Origin: Actinomycetota bacterium
GTDB taxonomy: Bacteria; Actinomycetota; Thermoleophilia; Gaiellales; Gaiellaceae
Reading direction: 5' to 3'
DNA length: 16,559 nt
Assembly (NCBI GenBank): GCA_005883245.1
Contig: VAXT01000130.1
Coordinates: 1 to 16,559, forward strand
Part shown: piece by piece, positions 6,300 through 12,773 of the stretch
Layout of the letters: each line of letters begins with the position of its first letter
Numbering within the stretch: the stretch's first letter is position 1
Position numbers and translations under genes: made by a program
Notes under the pieces: model-generated
Seen by the model: only the letters and a program-made list of their open reading frames with translations
Database searches by the model: none
What the model was told of the DNA's origin: nothing

Positions 6300-6527
6300 A
6301 TGCCCGGCGATCCAGGACTGCCCAAGGCCCGCGTGCGAAAGCGGGACATCCGCAAGTTCCGGATCCTTGGGTACAGCTCGCTCGTCTTTGCCGTCGTCGT
6401 TGCGCTCTTGATGCTCTCGACGGGCAACGTCGGGTTCGGGATCTTCGTCCTCGTGGGCGCGGTCTTTCTCGGCCTCTCGCTTGCGTGGATCGAGCGCTTC
6501 CTGAAGCGCGACGTCGATCCGATCTGA
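6300..6527 (+). CDS. Small two-helix membrane protein, function unknown
   Basis: The 75-residue protein has a basic N-terminus (KARVRKRDIRKFR, about 9-21), two hydrophobic helices (about 22-40 and 44-63) and a short charged tail ending DVDPI. The positive-inside rule places both ends in the cytoplasm. I do not recognise a family. An upstream in-frame ATG (6195) would add 35 residues read across the antisense of the sigma remnant and of low protein character, so I prefer ATG 6300, which also has a -10 box 6 bases upstream. It is separated by 6 bases from the end of the convergent second sigma gene, with no terminator between them. Confidence 0.65.
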   Translation: MPGDPGLPKARVRKRDIRKFRILGYSSLVFAVVVALLMLSTGNVGFGIFVLVGAVFLGLSLAWIERFLKRDVDPI

Positions 6528-6533
6528 CCTTCC

Positions 6534-7580
6534 TCAGCCCGCGACTGATTCCATCTCTCGGAGCTTCGAGAGACGGCGCAGCGCGTGCACTTCGATCTGC
6601 CGGACTCGCTCGCGGGTGAGGCCTAAGGTCCGGCCGATTTCCTCGAGCGTCTTCGGCTCCAGGTCAGCGAGCCCGTAGCGGAGGCAGATCACCTTGCGCT
6701 CGCGCTCGGAGAGCGCGGCGAGGCCGCGGACGAGGGCCTGGCTACGAAGCGTGATCTCGACCTCGTCCTCGGGCGAAGGCCCGTCGCCGGCGACGAAATC
6801 TCCGAAGACCGCGTCCTCCTGCTCGCCGACCGGCTGGTCGAGGCTCGTCGACGCACGCGCCGCAGCTTTGACTTCCCGGGCCTGTTCGAGGGGCAGGCTC
6901 GCCTCCTCAGCGATCTCCGCGAGCGTCGGCTCGCGACCGAGCTGCGTCCAGAGCAGGCGCTCCGCCTTGTTCATCTTCTGGAGCCGCTCGACGATGTGCA
7001 CGGGCATCCGAATCGTCCGCGCCTTGTCCGCGAGAGCGCGCGCGACAGCCTGGCGGATCCACCAGGTCGCATACGTCGAGAACTTGTAGCCGCGGCGCCA
7101 GTCGAACTTCTCGACGGCGCGGATCAGCCCGAGTGTCCCTTCCTGGATCAGGTCGAGGAACGGGAGGCCCTGGTTGCGGTAGTTCTTCGCGATCGACACG
7201 ACCAGGCGCAGGTTGGACTGGATCATGCGCTGCTTCGCGTCGAGGTCGCCGCGCTCGATCCGCTTCGAGAGCTCGACCTCCTGTGCCGCGGTCAGCAGCG
7301 CGTGCCGGCCCGCCTCGCGCAGGAACAGCTGGAGCGCGTCGGTCGTGGTCTCGTAGACGATCGGCTGCGCGGGCGGCTGTTGCTCCTCCTTCTCCTCGAC
7401 GACGTCGATCCCGCGCTGCTCGCATTCGCGGTGGAGGGCCTCCGCCTCGAGCTCGTTCATCTCGTGCCTGTCGACGAGCTCGATCAGCTCGGATGCACGA
7501 ACAGAGCCCGCCTGTTCGGCGGTCTCGATGACTTCGCGTACGTCCTCCGCAGTCAGGACGTGCTCGATCTCAACTGTCAT
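6534..7580 (-). CDS. Primary-type sigma-70 RNA polymerase sigma factor with region 1.1-like N-terminus
   Basis: The 348-residue protein starts with a helical acidic domain (about 1-63: LTAEDVREVIETAEQ ... VDRHEMNELEAEALHREC) resembling the autoinhibitory region 1.1 of primary sigma factors, followed by an acidic linker. Region 1.2 is at about 80-110 (DALQLFLREAGRHALLTAAQ), region 2 at about 115-195 (DLIQEGTLGLIRAVEKFD, YKFSTYATWWIRQAVARALA), region 3 at about 196-270, and region 4 at about 283-342 (KVICLRYGL, TLEEIGRTLGLTRERVRQIE). It should recognise -35/-10 promoters of the housekeeping type. It is a clear paralogue of the sigma factor at 5183-6145 but not a close copy. Residues 203-222 are duplicated as a DNA fragment at 6221-6281. 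Upstream there is no Shine-Dalgarno; TAGAGT (minus, 7595-7590) lies 9 bases before the ATG. rpoD/sigA is possible, but the window does not prove which sigma is the principal one. Confidence 0.93.
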   Translation of the reverse strand: MTVEIEHVLTAEDVREVIETAEQAGSVRASELIELVDRHEMNELEAEALHRECEQRGIDVVEEKEEQQPPAQPIVYETTTDALQLFLREAGRHALLTAAQEVELSKRIERGDLDAKQRMIQSNLRLVVSIAKNYRNQGLPFLDLIQEGTLGLIRAVEKFDWRRGYKFSTYATWWIRQAVARALADKARTIRMPVHIVERLQKMNKAERLLWTQLGREPTLAEIAEEASLPLEQAREVKAAARASTSLDQPVGEQEDAVFGDFVAGDGPSPEDEVEITLRSQALVRGLAALSERERKVICLRYGLADLEPKTLEEIGRTLGLTRERVRQIEVHALRRLSKLREMESVAG

Positions 7581-7672
7581 ACAACTAGGACTCTAAGTAC
7601 CAGGGCGATTGCCAGATGAAACACGAAACGGACGGCCGGGGCAAGATTTCCGCCTTCTCGATGCAATGCACG

Positions 7673-7691
7673 ATAACGCGTGTTATGTCAA
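7673..7691. promoter_or_regulatory. Near-palindrome ATAACGCGTGTTAT next to a minus-strand TTGACA
   Basis: ATAACGCGTGTTAT (7673-7686) has six of seven pairs symmetric, and a consensus TTGACA reads on the minus strand at 7691-7686. It sits between the second sigma gene (minus) and the secreted-protein gene (plus). No good -10 follows the TTGACA at 16-18 bases, so I read the element as a possible operator rather than a proven promoter. Confidence 0.3.
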
Positions 7692-7733
7692 GTCGACCCA
7701 AAACACCGCTCGGCGGCTCTCCCCCGCGCTGGC

Positions 7734-7739
7734 TAGGCT
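7734..7739 (+). promoter_or_regulatory. -10 box TAGGCT of the secreted-protein gene
   Basis: TAGGCT ends 6 bases before the ATG at 7746; there is no Shine-Dalgarno, consistent with a leaderless mRNA. Confidence 0.35.
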
Positions 7740-7745
7740 CCAGCC

Positions 7746-8999
7746 ATGAAGAGCCTGACGCTCGCCGTTGCGTTCGGGCTCGTCGCAGTGGGATCGGCAT
7801 CGGCCGAGCTCGCCGTCCGGAACGTCGATGACGGGATGATCGCGGTTTCGCCGGGCGGGACGCCGTTCGTCGCGTACCTCCAGGGGAAGAACGTCGAGAT
7901 CGCGGCGCGCAGAGGCGGGACCTGGAGAACATCGCGCGCAGCACGAGTGGCTCGCGGCTCTAACCTCGTCGCGTTCAGGGCCGGCAGACGGGGGGCGGTC
8001 GTGCTCGTTCGCGGCCCTGGGTCCCACTCCCTGGACCTCGTTCGGCGGACGAGAGCCGGGTGGCAGAAGATCCGGATCGCCCGCGCCCCGAGTGGCTCGA
8101 GGCTCGGCTGGCCGGGGCTCGTGCTCGAGCGTGGAAACGCCTTCGTCGCGTTCACGCGTTGGTGGCATGGGACGCACAAGACCGCTCTCCTGCTCACCCG
8201 TGTCGGCCCCCGTGGCCGCACACAGTCGGTGCAGATCACGGGGAGCGGCTTTCCGAAGAGCTTCGTCGCGCCCCCCGCCGTTCCCGTGCTCGCGGGGCGC
8301 ACGACCTGGAAGGGCCAGTACATCGACGCGGGATACGGCGACTTCCCGGTCGGCCCTCTCCTCGGCGCCGTCGGCGGCAACGCCGTGTACGCAGCGTGGA
8401 CACAGGCGCTCCTGGGCGCCGGCCAGCTACCGGTCTCCCTCGCAAAGCACGGGCGCTCGATCGAGAGCGACTTCGTGCTCGACCGCGCCGTGATGACCGG
8501 CTTCGGCCTCACCGCGCGGGGGCCGGAGGTGGGCGCGAACGAGTGGGTCTCTGCGGGCGACCTCGGGCTCGCGGGAGAGGCCGTGGTCTGGGCCGGCGTG
8601 GTCGTCAACCGTCGCGCCGACTTCGAGCTCGACGGCTGGCTCGCAGGCCTCGCCTCCGCCCCACGCGGAACTCGCGACCTCCTTCTGGCCAGGCCCGATG
8701 GCCTCTCGTGGTATCGACTGCGCCGGCCCCCGTCGATCCACATCGACCTCGACGCAACCAAGCAGCTCAACGGCACTACGATCGTGACGGGAGACGTCCG
8801 CGGCGGCTCGGGGACGGTCAAGCTCTACCGGGAACGACCTGGGGAGCCGCGGGAGCTCGCAGGGTCCGCCCCACTCGCCGATGACGGATCGTTCACCTTC
8901 CTCGACACGCCGTCCATCGGACCGTTCGTCTACCGCGCCGTCTACACCGACCGCGCGACCGGGCTGCCGTACGCCACCTTGCTGCGCAACCCGGCCTGA
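7746..8999 (+). CDS. Secreted protein of unknown function, likely beta-rich
   Basis: The 417-residue protein opens with a classical signal peptide (MKSLTLAVAFGLVAVGSASA, cleavage likely after residue 20), so it should be exported. The mature part is rich in short beta-strand segments, with recurring blocks of the kind xxxVAFxxxxRGAVVLVR, GNAFVAFTRWW and AVYAAWTQ. These recall bladed-propeller proteins in which each blade reads out a value (sialidase/WD-like), but no diagnostic Asp-box is visible. The last 75 residues or so (TTIVTGDVRGGSGTVKLYR to the end) look like an Ig/fibronectin-type sandwich domain. I cannot name a family or substrate. It stands alone: divergent from the second sigma gene and followed by a hairpin at 9000-9044. 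Confidence 0.75.
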   Translation: MKSLTLAVAFGLVAVGSASAELAVRNVDDGMIAVSPGGTPFVAYLQGKNVEIAARRGGTWRTSRAARVARGSNLVAFRAGRRGAVVLVRGPGSHSLDLVRRTRAGWQKIRIARAPSGSRLGWPGLVLERGNAFVAFTRWWHGTHKTALLLTRVGPRGRTQSVQITGSGFPKSFVAPPAVPVLAGRTTWKGQYIDAGYGDFPVGPLLGAVGGNAVYAAWTQALLGAGQLPVSLAKHGRSIESDFVLDRAVMTGFGLTARGPEVGANEWVSAGDLGLAGEAVVWAGVVVNRRADFELDGWLAGLASAPRGTRDLLLARPDGLSWYRLRRPPSIHIDLDATKQLNGTTIVTGDVRGGSGTVKLYRERPGEPRELAGSAPLADDGSFTFLDTPSIGPFVYRAVYTDRATGLPYATLLRNPA

Positions 9000-9044
9000 T
9001 CTTCCCCAGGCTTGTCCACAGACCGGCAGCTTGGGTGTGGAAGA
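9000..9044 (+). terminator. Hairpin directly after the secreted-protein gene
   Basis: CCCAGGC (9005-9011) pairs with GCTTGGG (9029-9035, one G-T), and the outer TCTTC (9000-9004) pairs with GAAGA (9040-9044) across a small bulge. It begins at the base after the stop codon and is followed by a relatively T/A-rich run (to about 9070), which fits a terminator. Confidence 0.5.
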
Positions 9045-9095
9045 TGTTGAAAACTGAACTTTTTGCAAATTGCGGACGACACGTTTCGACAGGTC

Positions 9096-9124
9096 TTGCA
9101 AGGAGGCGTTGACATCTCTAGATT
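9096..9124 (+). promoter_or_regulatory. Predicted promoter TTGCAA-N17-TAGATT of the small RNA
   Basis: TTGCAA (9096-9101) and TAGATT (9119-9124) are 17 bases apart, predicting a transcript start near 9131. That is just where the closing stem of the structured region begins (9133). A consensus TTGACA (9109-9114) also occurs but has no -10 at the right distance. Confidence 0.45.
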
Positions 9125-9130
9125 CCCGTT

Positions 9131-9276
9131 TGCGCCGAGCACGGAGCGCGAGTAGGTCGAAGCCCAGCCGGGCGGCCGTAGGCGGAAGCCGAAAGTTGGT
9201 CGGAAGGGTGGACGAAAGCGAAACCGGCTCGGCGAGTTTTTGAGAGAGGCCGCCGCAAGGCGGCCTCTCGGTTTTT
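9131..9276 (+). ncRNA. Candidate structured small RNA, about 146 bases, family unknown
   Basis: There is no credible gene between 9000 and 9306, yet the stretch has a promoter, a folded body and a strong terminator. CGCCGAGC (9133-9140) is perfectly complementary to GCTCGGCG (9227-9234), closing an 86-base interior. Inside are GCCC-AGCC-GGGC (9162-9173) and GGC-GGAA-GCC (9181-9190, a GNRA loop), plus several purine-rich GAAA-type segments that look like loops or tertiary contacts. The intrinsic terminator at 9244-9276 ends the transcript, and the next gene has its own -10 overlapping no part of the stem, so this is more likely a free RNA than a 5' regulator. It does not match 6S, SRP, tmRNA, RNase P or the riboswitch consensuses I know. 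Exact ends are predictions. Confidence 0.55.
9244..9276 (+). terminator. Strong intrinsic terminator of the small RNA
   Basis: A perfect 11-base stem, GAGAGGCCGCC (9244-9254) with GGCGGCCTCTC (9259-9269), is capped by a GCAA tetraloop and followed by GG and five T. It is the only textbook Rho-independent terminator in the window. Confidence 0.92.
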
Positions 9277-9294
9277 CGCGCCGGGTGGTGCCGT

Positions 9295-9300
9295 TAGACT
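9295..9300 (+). promoter_or_regulatory. -10 box TAGACT of the small membrane-protein gene at 9307
   Basis: TAGACT ends 6 bases before the GTG at 9307. There is no Shine-Dalgarno, and the terminator upstream makes read-through unlikely, so an own leaderless transcript is expected. Confidence 0.4.
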
Positions 9301-9306
9301 CGCGCG

Positions 9307-9519
9307 GTGTCGTTCCACCTGCGCCCACCGAGCGTCGACAAAGGCGTCTCCGCCTTCCTGTGGGCGTTCGGCTTCTTCCTCTACATCTGGCTCGGCCAGC
9401 TCGCGCTCGGCATCGGCAAGGGCAGCGCGTTCATCCTCGGTGCGGTTGCGGGCGGGGCGATCTTTCTCTTCATCCGCCTTTACGGCGAGGGCGGGGCACG
9501 GCGGCCCCGGCGAGACTAG
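9307..9519 (+). CDS. Small two-helix membrane protein, function unknown
   Basis: The 70-residue protein has two hydrophobic helices (about 14-34 and 40-58) joined by a Gly-rich turn (LGIGKGSAF) and a basic tail (GARRPRRD). Both ends probably face the cytoplasm. I recognise no family. The GTG start is supported by TAGACT at 6 bases upstream. Its TAG stop lies in a CTAG palindrome (9516-9519) shared with the stop of the convergent small gene. Confidence 0.6.
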   Translation: MSFHLRPPSVDKGVSAFLWAFGFFLYIWLGQLALGIGKGSAFILGAVAGGAIFLFIRLYGEGGARRPRRD

Positions 9520-9701
9520 ACGCCTGCCAGCCCCACCCGGCGGTGATCGCCGGAGAGTGAGCGCAGGAGCAGCCGCGCCAGCTCCTCGCCGATCGTCTGG
9601 CGCAAGCGAGTCACCGCGGTCGGCCGCGAGTCGGCCGTAAGGCGGGCGCAGTCGTCCAGGATCCTGGTCAGCGCCCGGGTCTGCGGCTCGAAGGAGCTCA
9701 T
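9516..9701 (-). CDS. Small helical protein, hypothetical
   Basis: The 61-residue product (starting MSSFEPQTRALTRILDDCA) is predicted to be mostly helical, with a Leu/Arg amphipathic stretch (RLRQTIGEELARLLLRSL, about 31-48). It has no membrane helix or known motif. The residue pattern looks like a real soluble protein rather than a shadow frame. GATATT (minus) lies 6 bases before the ATG and could be a -10. It ends tail-to-tail with the membrane-protein gene, sharing CTAG. Expression is unproven. Confidence 0.45.
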   Translation of the reverse strand: MSSFEPQTRALTRILDDCARLTADSRPTAVTRLRQTIGEELARLLLRSLSGDHRRVGLAGV

Positions 9702-9728
9702 GACCCGAATATCGGCGTGCCTGTTCGT

Positions 9729-9747
9729 CCCGGGGATCCCTCCCGGG
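9729..9747 (-). terminator. Possible hairpin between two minus-strand genes
   Basis: CCCGGG (9729-9734) and CCCGGG (9742-9747) can pair around a 7-base loop, 21 bases after the stop of the four-helix membrane-protein gene. There is no T-run. Confidence 0.3.
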
Positions 9748-9768
9748 AGTGAGCACCCCGAGCCCTGA

Positions 9769-10374
9769 CTATTTCCTTACAGGCTCGGCAGGCTCTCGTG
9801 CGGGTTGCGCCTCCGGTGCGTCCTCGTCTCCGAGCCGGACGCGCCGGTCCTCCGCCACTCGACCGTTCCCGTCGGTGGTCGCCTGCGGACGTCGCTGAGA
9901 GCCGCCGGCCGGAACCGGCTTTCGCCGGCGCGGAATGCGCGGGCCGGTCGTGTCGAACGTGAGCCCGAAGACGAGCCCGATCCCGAACGCGATTGCAGGA
10001 AGCATCAGGCCCAGCGAGTCGACGAGACCGGTGATTCCGAAGTCTCCCGACCAGCTCCGCACGTGACGGCCGAGCCAGTAGCTCTCCGGCTCCTGGGCGG
10101 CGAGCATCCACCCTCCGACGACGAGCGTCGGCAGGAACCCGACCAGGAACACGTGGCCCGAGACGCGCGGCCAGCCCCACTTCGTCCAGCCGCCGAGCAG
10201 CTGGGACAGCGCCATGACCAGGCCGCCGAGCGCGACCAGCCCGAACGCGGCCCAGTAGCCGCCGAGCGAAGCGTCGGCCAGGTTGTCGGGAACGACAGTC
10301 GTCGCGAGCCAGAGCAGCACCCCGGCCCCGGCTGCGCCGATCAACGTCAACGTTGCTCTCGTCAAGCCATACAT
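9769..10374 (-). CDS. Four-helix membrane protein with charged cytoplasmic tail, function unknown
   Basis: The 201-residue protein has four hydrophobic helices (about 5-27, 40-60, 73-93 and 118-141) and then a 55-residue disordered tail rich in Arg, Pro and Glu (from RIPRRRKPVP to the end). I do not recognise a family. The start ATG at 10374 is supported by a strong Shine-Dalgarno GGAGGT 7 bases upstream, unusual in this window and consistent with being an internal operon gene. It begins 41 bases after the zinc-binding-protein gene on the same strand, so the two are probably co-transcribed. Confidence 0.7.
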   Translation of the reverse strand: MYGLTRATLTLIGAAGAGVLLWLATTVVPDNLADASLGGYWAAFGLVALGGLVMALSQLLGGWTKWGWPRVSGHVFLVGFLPTLVVGGWMLAAQEPESYWLGRHVRSWSGDFGITGLVDSLGLMLPAIAFGIGLVFGLTFDTTGPRIPRRRKPVPAGGSQRRPQATTDGNGRVAEDRRVRLGDEDAPEAQPAREPAEPVRK

Positions 10375-10415
10375 AGGCAGCACCTCCACCTCGGTTGTGC
10401 CCAGTTCGCGGGTTT

Positions 10416-11015
10416 TCAGTCCAGGTCGAGGCGGCGGGCGTCGAAATGCCCGGAATCCAGCTCGCCGCGGAACTCTTCGACCATGCCCTCGGCGTCGCCC
10501 GCGAGGACGTGTTGCAGCACGCCGATCTCGCGATCGTTGTGGAAGGGCAGGTCGACGTGCTCGGGCGTCACGAGGTTCACCGAGACGTGCTCGCAGGCCG
10601 GGCACCGCACCGCGAGCCCGAGCGAGCCGTCGCCGGGAGCGAGCAGGAAGAAGGAGGACGGAAACACCGGTCGCGGCCGGCGCTCCGGGTAGCAGTAGAA
10701 CGTCCACGGCCACTGGCCGGCGAGGATCCGGCGCACCGCGAGGTCGGCCAGCTCTTCCCCCGTCGACTCGAACCGGTCCGTCATCAGGTTCAGGAAGCGC
10801 TCCGAGCTGTGGCCCAGTGGCGCCCAGTCGAGCTCGACGTCCGAGACGAGCCCTCGATGCTCGCAGCCGCAGGGACAGTCGAACACGACGTGGAAGACCG
10901 CCGGATGGTCGGCGCCCGGAAGCCGGTCGAGGGCCCGGAAGGCCGACAGGCGCACGCGCGTCTCTCCCCTGGCTGGGCACGGGAACGTGTAGCGCGTGGT
11001 CAGCGCGTCGTACAT
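10416..11015 (-). CDS. Conserved-looking zinc-binding protein, function unknown
   Basis: The 199-residue soluble protein carries two Cys clusters typical of zinc sites: CPCGCEH (47-53) and CPACEH (138-143), with another CP at 13-14. An aromatic/Pro-rich middle (WPWTFYCYPERRPRPVFPSSFF, in two parts 103-112 and 113-122) suggests a compact beta domain between the knuckles. There is no enzyme motif I can name. ATG 11015 is the first usable start in the frame after the terminator-like hairpin that ends apt; no Shine-Dalgarno is visible. It is followed closely by the four-helix membrane protein, suggesting a two-gene unit. Confidence 0.65.
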   Translation of the reverse strand: MYDALTTRYTFPCPARGETRVRLSAFRALDRLPGADHPAVFHVVFDCPCGCEHRGLVSDVELDWAPLGHSSERFLNLMTDRFESTGEELADLAVRRILAGQWPWTFYCYPERRPRPVFPSSFFLLAPGDGSLGLAVRCPACEHVSVNLVTPEHVDLPFHNDREIGVLQHVLAGDAEGMVEEFRGELDSGHFDARRLDLD

Positions 11016-11062
11016 GACGATCTGGGACTTGTAATCGGCGCGCCGGACGTGCCACTTGATCC

Positions 11063-11085
11063 GAGCCCGGCGTGAGCCCGGGCTC
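11063..11085 (-). terminator. GC-rich hairpin at the end of apt
   Basis: GAGCCCGG and CCGGGCTC form an 8-base stem with a 7-base loop (11063-11085), overlapping the apt stop codon. The region also contains the 14-base palindrome TGAGCCCGGGCTCA (11073-11086). There is no T-run. It probably ends the rsiG-like/garA-like/ftsR-like/apt transcript or reduces read-through. Confidence 0.5.
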
Positions 11086-11614
11086 AGTAGTGGATCAGCG
11101 AGAAGACGTCGTGGCCAGAGATCTTGTCGCGGCCCTTCAGGAAGTCGAGCTCGATGATGAACTGGAGCCCGACCACCTCTCCGCCGAGCTGCCCGACGAG
11201 CTCGGCCAGCGCCTTCGCGGTCCCGCCAGTGGCGAGCACGTCGTCGTGGATCAGCACGCGGGCGCCGTCGCCGAACGCGTCGGCGTGGAGCTCGAGCGTG
11301 TTCTTGCCGTACTCGAGCGCGTACTCCGCGCTGATCGTCTCGAGCGGGAGCTTTCCGGGTCGCCGGGCCGGCACGAAGCCGCACCCGAGCTTGTACGCGA
11401 TCGCCGAGCCGATGAAGAAGCCCCGTGCCTCGGCTCCGACGACGATGTCCGGGCTGCGCTCCGCCGCCCAGTCGCCCAGGAGGTCGATGGTCTCTCGCAG
11501 CGCGTCGGCGTTCGCGAGGAGCGGCATGATGTCCCTGAAGACGACCCCGGGCTCCGGCCAGTCCGGGACGTCGCGGATCAGAGCCTTCAACCGGTCGACG
11601 TTTGCGACGGCCAT
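11084..11614 (-). CDS. apt: Adenine phosphoribosyltransferase
   Basis: The 176-residue cytosolic enzyme makes AMP and pyrophosphate from adenine and PRPP (purine salvage). Visible signatures are the N-terminal DVPDWPEPGVVFRDIMPLL (15-33, the family's PxPGxxFxDITP segment), the GAEARGFFIG block (60-69), the flexible-loop region ARRPGKLP (83-90), and the PRPP-binding loop VLIHDDVLATGGTAKA (120-135). Length is normal for Apt. The start is ATG 11614, whose A is also the last base of the upstream TGA (TGATG), so it is translationally coupled to the MerR-type gene; an upstream in-frame start at 11647 would lie inside that gene and adds residues unlike Apt. No Rel or tRNA-modification gene follows. 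Confidence 0.96.
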   Translation of the reverse strand: MAVANVDRLKALIRDVPDWPEPGVVFRDIMPLLANADALRETIDLLGDWAAERSPDIVVGAEARGFFIGSAIAYKLGCGFVPARRPGKLPLETISAEYALEYGKNTLELHADAFGDGARVLIHDDVLATGGTAKALAELVGQLGGEVVGLQFIIELDFLKGRDKISGHDVFSLIHY

Positions 11615-12309
11615 CAGGCTGACGCCAGCTGTCGAAGGGCGCGCCACGAGAGGAGCTGCGAGAGCTCCTGGGCCAGCTCGGCGAGCGCGCGCAGGTCGTC
11701 GAGGGCCGCCTCACGGCGTTCGGGGTTGCGTGTCCTGAGCGACGGCCCGACCAGCTGAGCCAGCAAGGACGCCTCGCGATCGGCGGCCGTTCGGAAGGTG
11801 CGCAGGTTTCTCGGGCCGATTCCGAACGAGGCGAGCTGCGCGCAGACCGCCGCGATCTCGGCGTCGCCGGCCGAGTAACGCTTCTCTCCCCCATTCCCGC
11901 GCGCCTCGAGCAGTCCGTACTCCTCGAGCTCGCGCATCAGCTGCGGCGTCGCGCCGGAGCGCTCCTGGAGCTCCCTCGCGTTCAGCTCCTCCTCAGGCCC
12001 TGCGAGCCCGGCTGCGCGTCTCCGTCGGCGCGCCTTGTTCGCCTCCGGCGACGCGAGCTCCTGCCTGATCACACGCAGGGGAAGGAACTCGTCGCGCTGG
12101 AGGCGCAGGATCGTGCGCAGGCGCTCGACCGCATCCTCGTCGAAGAGCCTGTACCCGCCACGAGTCCGCTTGGGGTGGATCAGGCCCTGCTCCTCGAGGT
12201 AACGGATCTTCGAGATCGAGACGTCCGGAAATTCGTCGTGGAGGCGGTCGCAGACTGCCCCGATGTGGAGCAGGCCGTCGCGCGTGGATGTCTGGGCCGC
12301 GGCGCTCAT
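11614..12309 (-). CDS. ftsR: MerR-family transcriptional regulator of the FtsR type
   Basis: The 231-residue protein has an N-terminal MerR winged helix (about 14-82: LHIGAVCDRLHDEFPD, SISKIRYLEEQGLI, GYRLFDEDAVERLRTIL, LPLRVIRQEL). A basic linker follows (NKARRRRRAAG), then a second winged-helix-like domain (about 108-175) and the C-terminal RNLRTFRTAADREASLLAQL. This last segment and the whole order match FtsR of Corynebacterium and Mycobacterium (Rv1828 family), activators linked to ftsZ and growth. The neighbour also fits: in mycobacteria this gene follows garA, as here. ATG 12309 overlaps the stop of the FHA gene (ATGA), and its own TGA overlaps the apt start. It lacks the cysteines of metal-sensing MerR proteins. 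Confidence 0.85.
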   Translation of the reverse strand: MSAAAQTSTRDGLLHIGAVCDRLHDEFPDVSISKIRYLEEQGLIHPKRTRGGYRLFDEDAVERLRTILRLQRDEFLPLRVIRQELASPEANKARRRRRAAGLAGPEEELNARELQERSGATPQLMRELEEYGLLEARGNGGEKRYSAGDAEIAAVCAQLASFGIGPRNLRTFRTAADREASLLAQLVGPSLRTRNPERREAALDDLRALAELAQELSQLLSWRALRQLASA

Positions 12310-12773
12310 TGGGAGAGGAAGGTCAGGCGGTACTTGCCGATCTGGAGCTCGTCCCCGTCCCCGAGCGGGCCCGACTCGATCCGGCGCCGGTTCAGAAACG
12401 TCCCGTTCAGGCTGCCGCGGTCCTCGATGAAGAACCCACCGTCGCGGCGCACGACGACCGCGTGGCGGCGCGAGACGGTGACATCGTCGAGGAACACGTC
12501 GCAATCCGGTGAGCGCCCGACCGTCGTCTCCTCCTGCTCGAGCAGGAAGTGCTCTCCCGCGCGCCCTCCTCCGGAACGGACGACGAGCGCGGGCCCCCCG
12601 GGCTTGACCTCGTCGAGAGCGGCGCCGGCTTCGTCGTCTCCCTCCTCGGGCGTGTAGCTCATCGTCGTGTCCGAGCCGCTCTCGTCGTGGACGAGCAGCG
12701 CTCCGCAACGTGCGCAATAGTTCGACGCCTCCGGATTCTGGAACCCGCACTCCGGGCAGTACACGTGGCTCAA
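12306..12773 (-). CDS. garA: GarA/OdhI-like FHA protein with N-terminal zinc ribbon
   Basis: The 155-residue protein has three parts. A zinc ribbon is at 6-23 (CPECG, CARCG). A short acidic segment carries DTTMSYTPEE (35-44). The FHA domain (about 62-153) has GR (86-87), the phospho-Thr-binding SRRH (101-104) and SLNGT (121-125). In GarA and OdhI, a phosphorylated TT motif folds back onto the FHA domain and switches off inhibition of 2-oxoglutarate dehydrogenase and regulation of glutamate metabolism. DTTMSY is the likely counterpart of the ETTSVF motif of GarA. The zinc ribbon is absent from mycobacterial GarA. The start is TTG 12773, chosen because it overlaps the upstream stop as TTGA; GTG at 12764 is the alternative. 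The symbol is by similarity. Confidence 0.85.
   Translation of the reverse strand: MSHVYCPECGFQNPEASNYCARCGALLVHDESGSDTTMSYTPEEGDDEAGAALDEVKPGGPALVVRSGGGRAGEHFLLEQEETTVGRSPDCDVFLDDVTVSRRHAVVVRRDGGFFIEDRGSLNGTFLNRRRIESGPLGDGDELQIGKYRLTFLSQ

Noticed and set aside
9012..9020. TTGTCCACA, which resembles an actinobacterial DnaA box
   Set aside because: It is a single box in the loop of a terminator-like hairpin, with no dnaA, dnaN, gyrB or rpmH nearby and no cluster of further boxes, so an origin is not supported.
9205..9211. AGGGTGG, like part of a T-box antiterminator, in the small RNA
   Set aside because: The following ACCGCG and a specifier stem are missing, and the next gene is a small membrane protein, not an aminoacyl-tRNA synthetase or amino-acid gene.
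11016..11894. Long minus-strand extension in the frame of the zinc-binding protein
   Set aside because: It runs out of frame through apt and the MerR-type gene, both of which are well supported; the protein proper starts at 11015.
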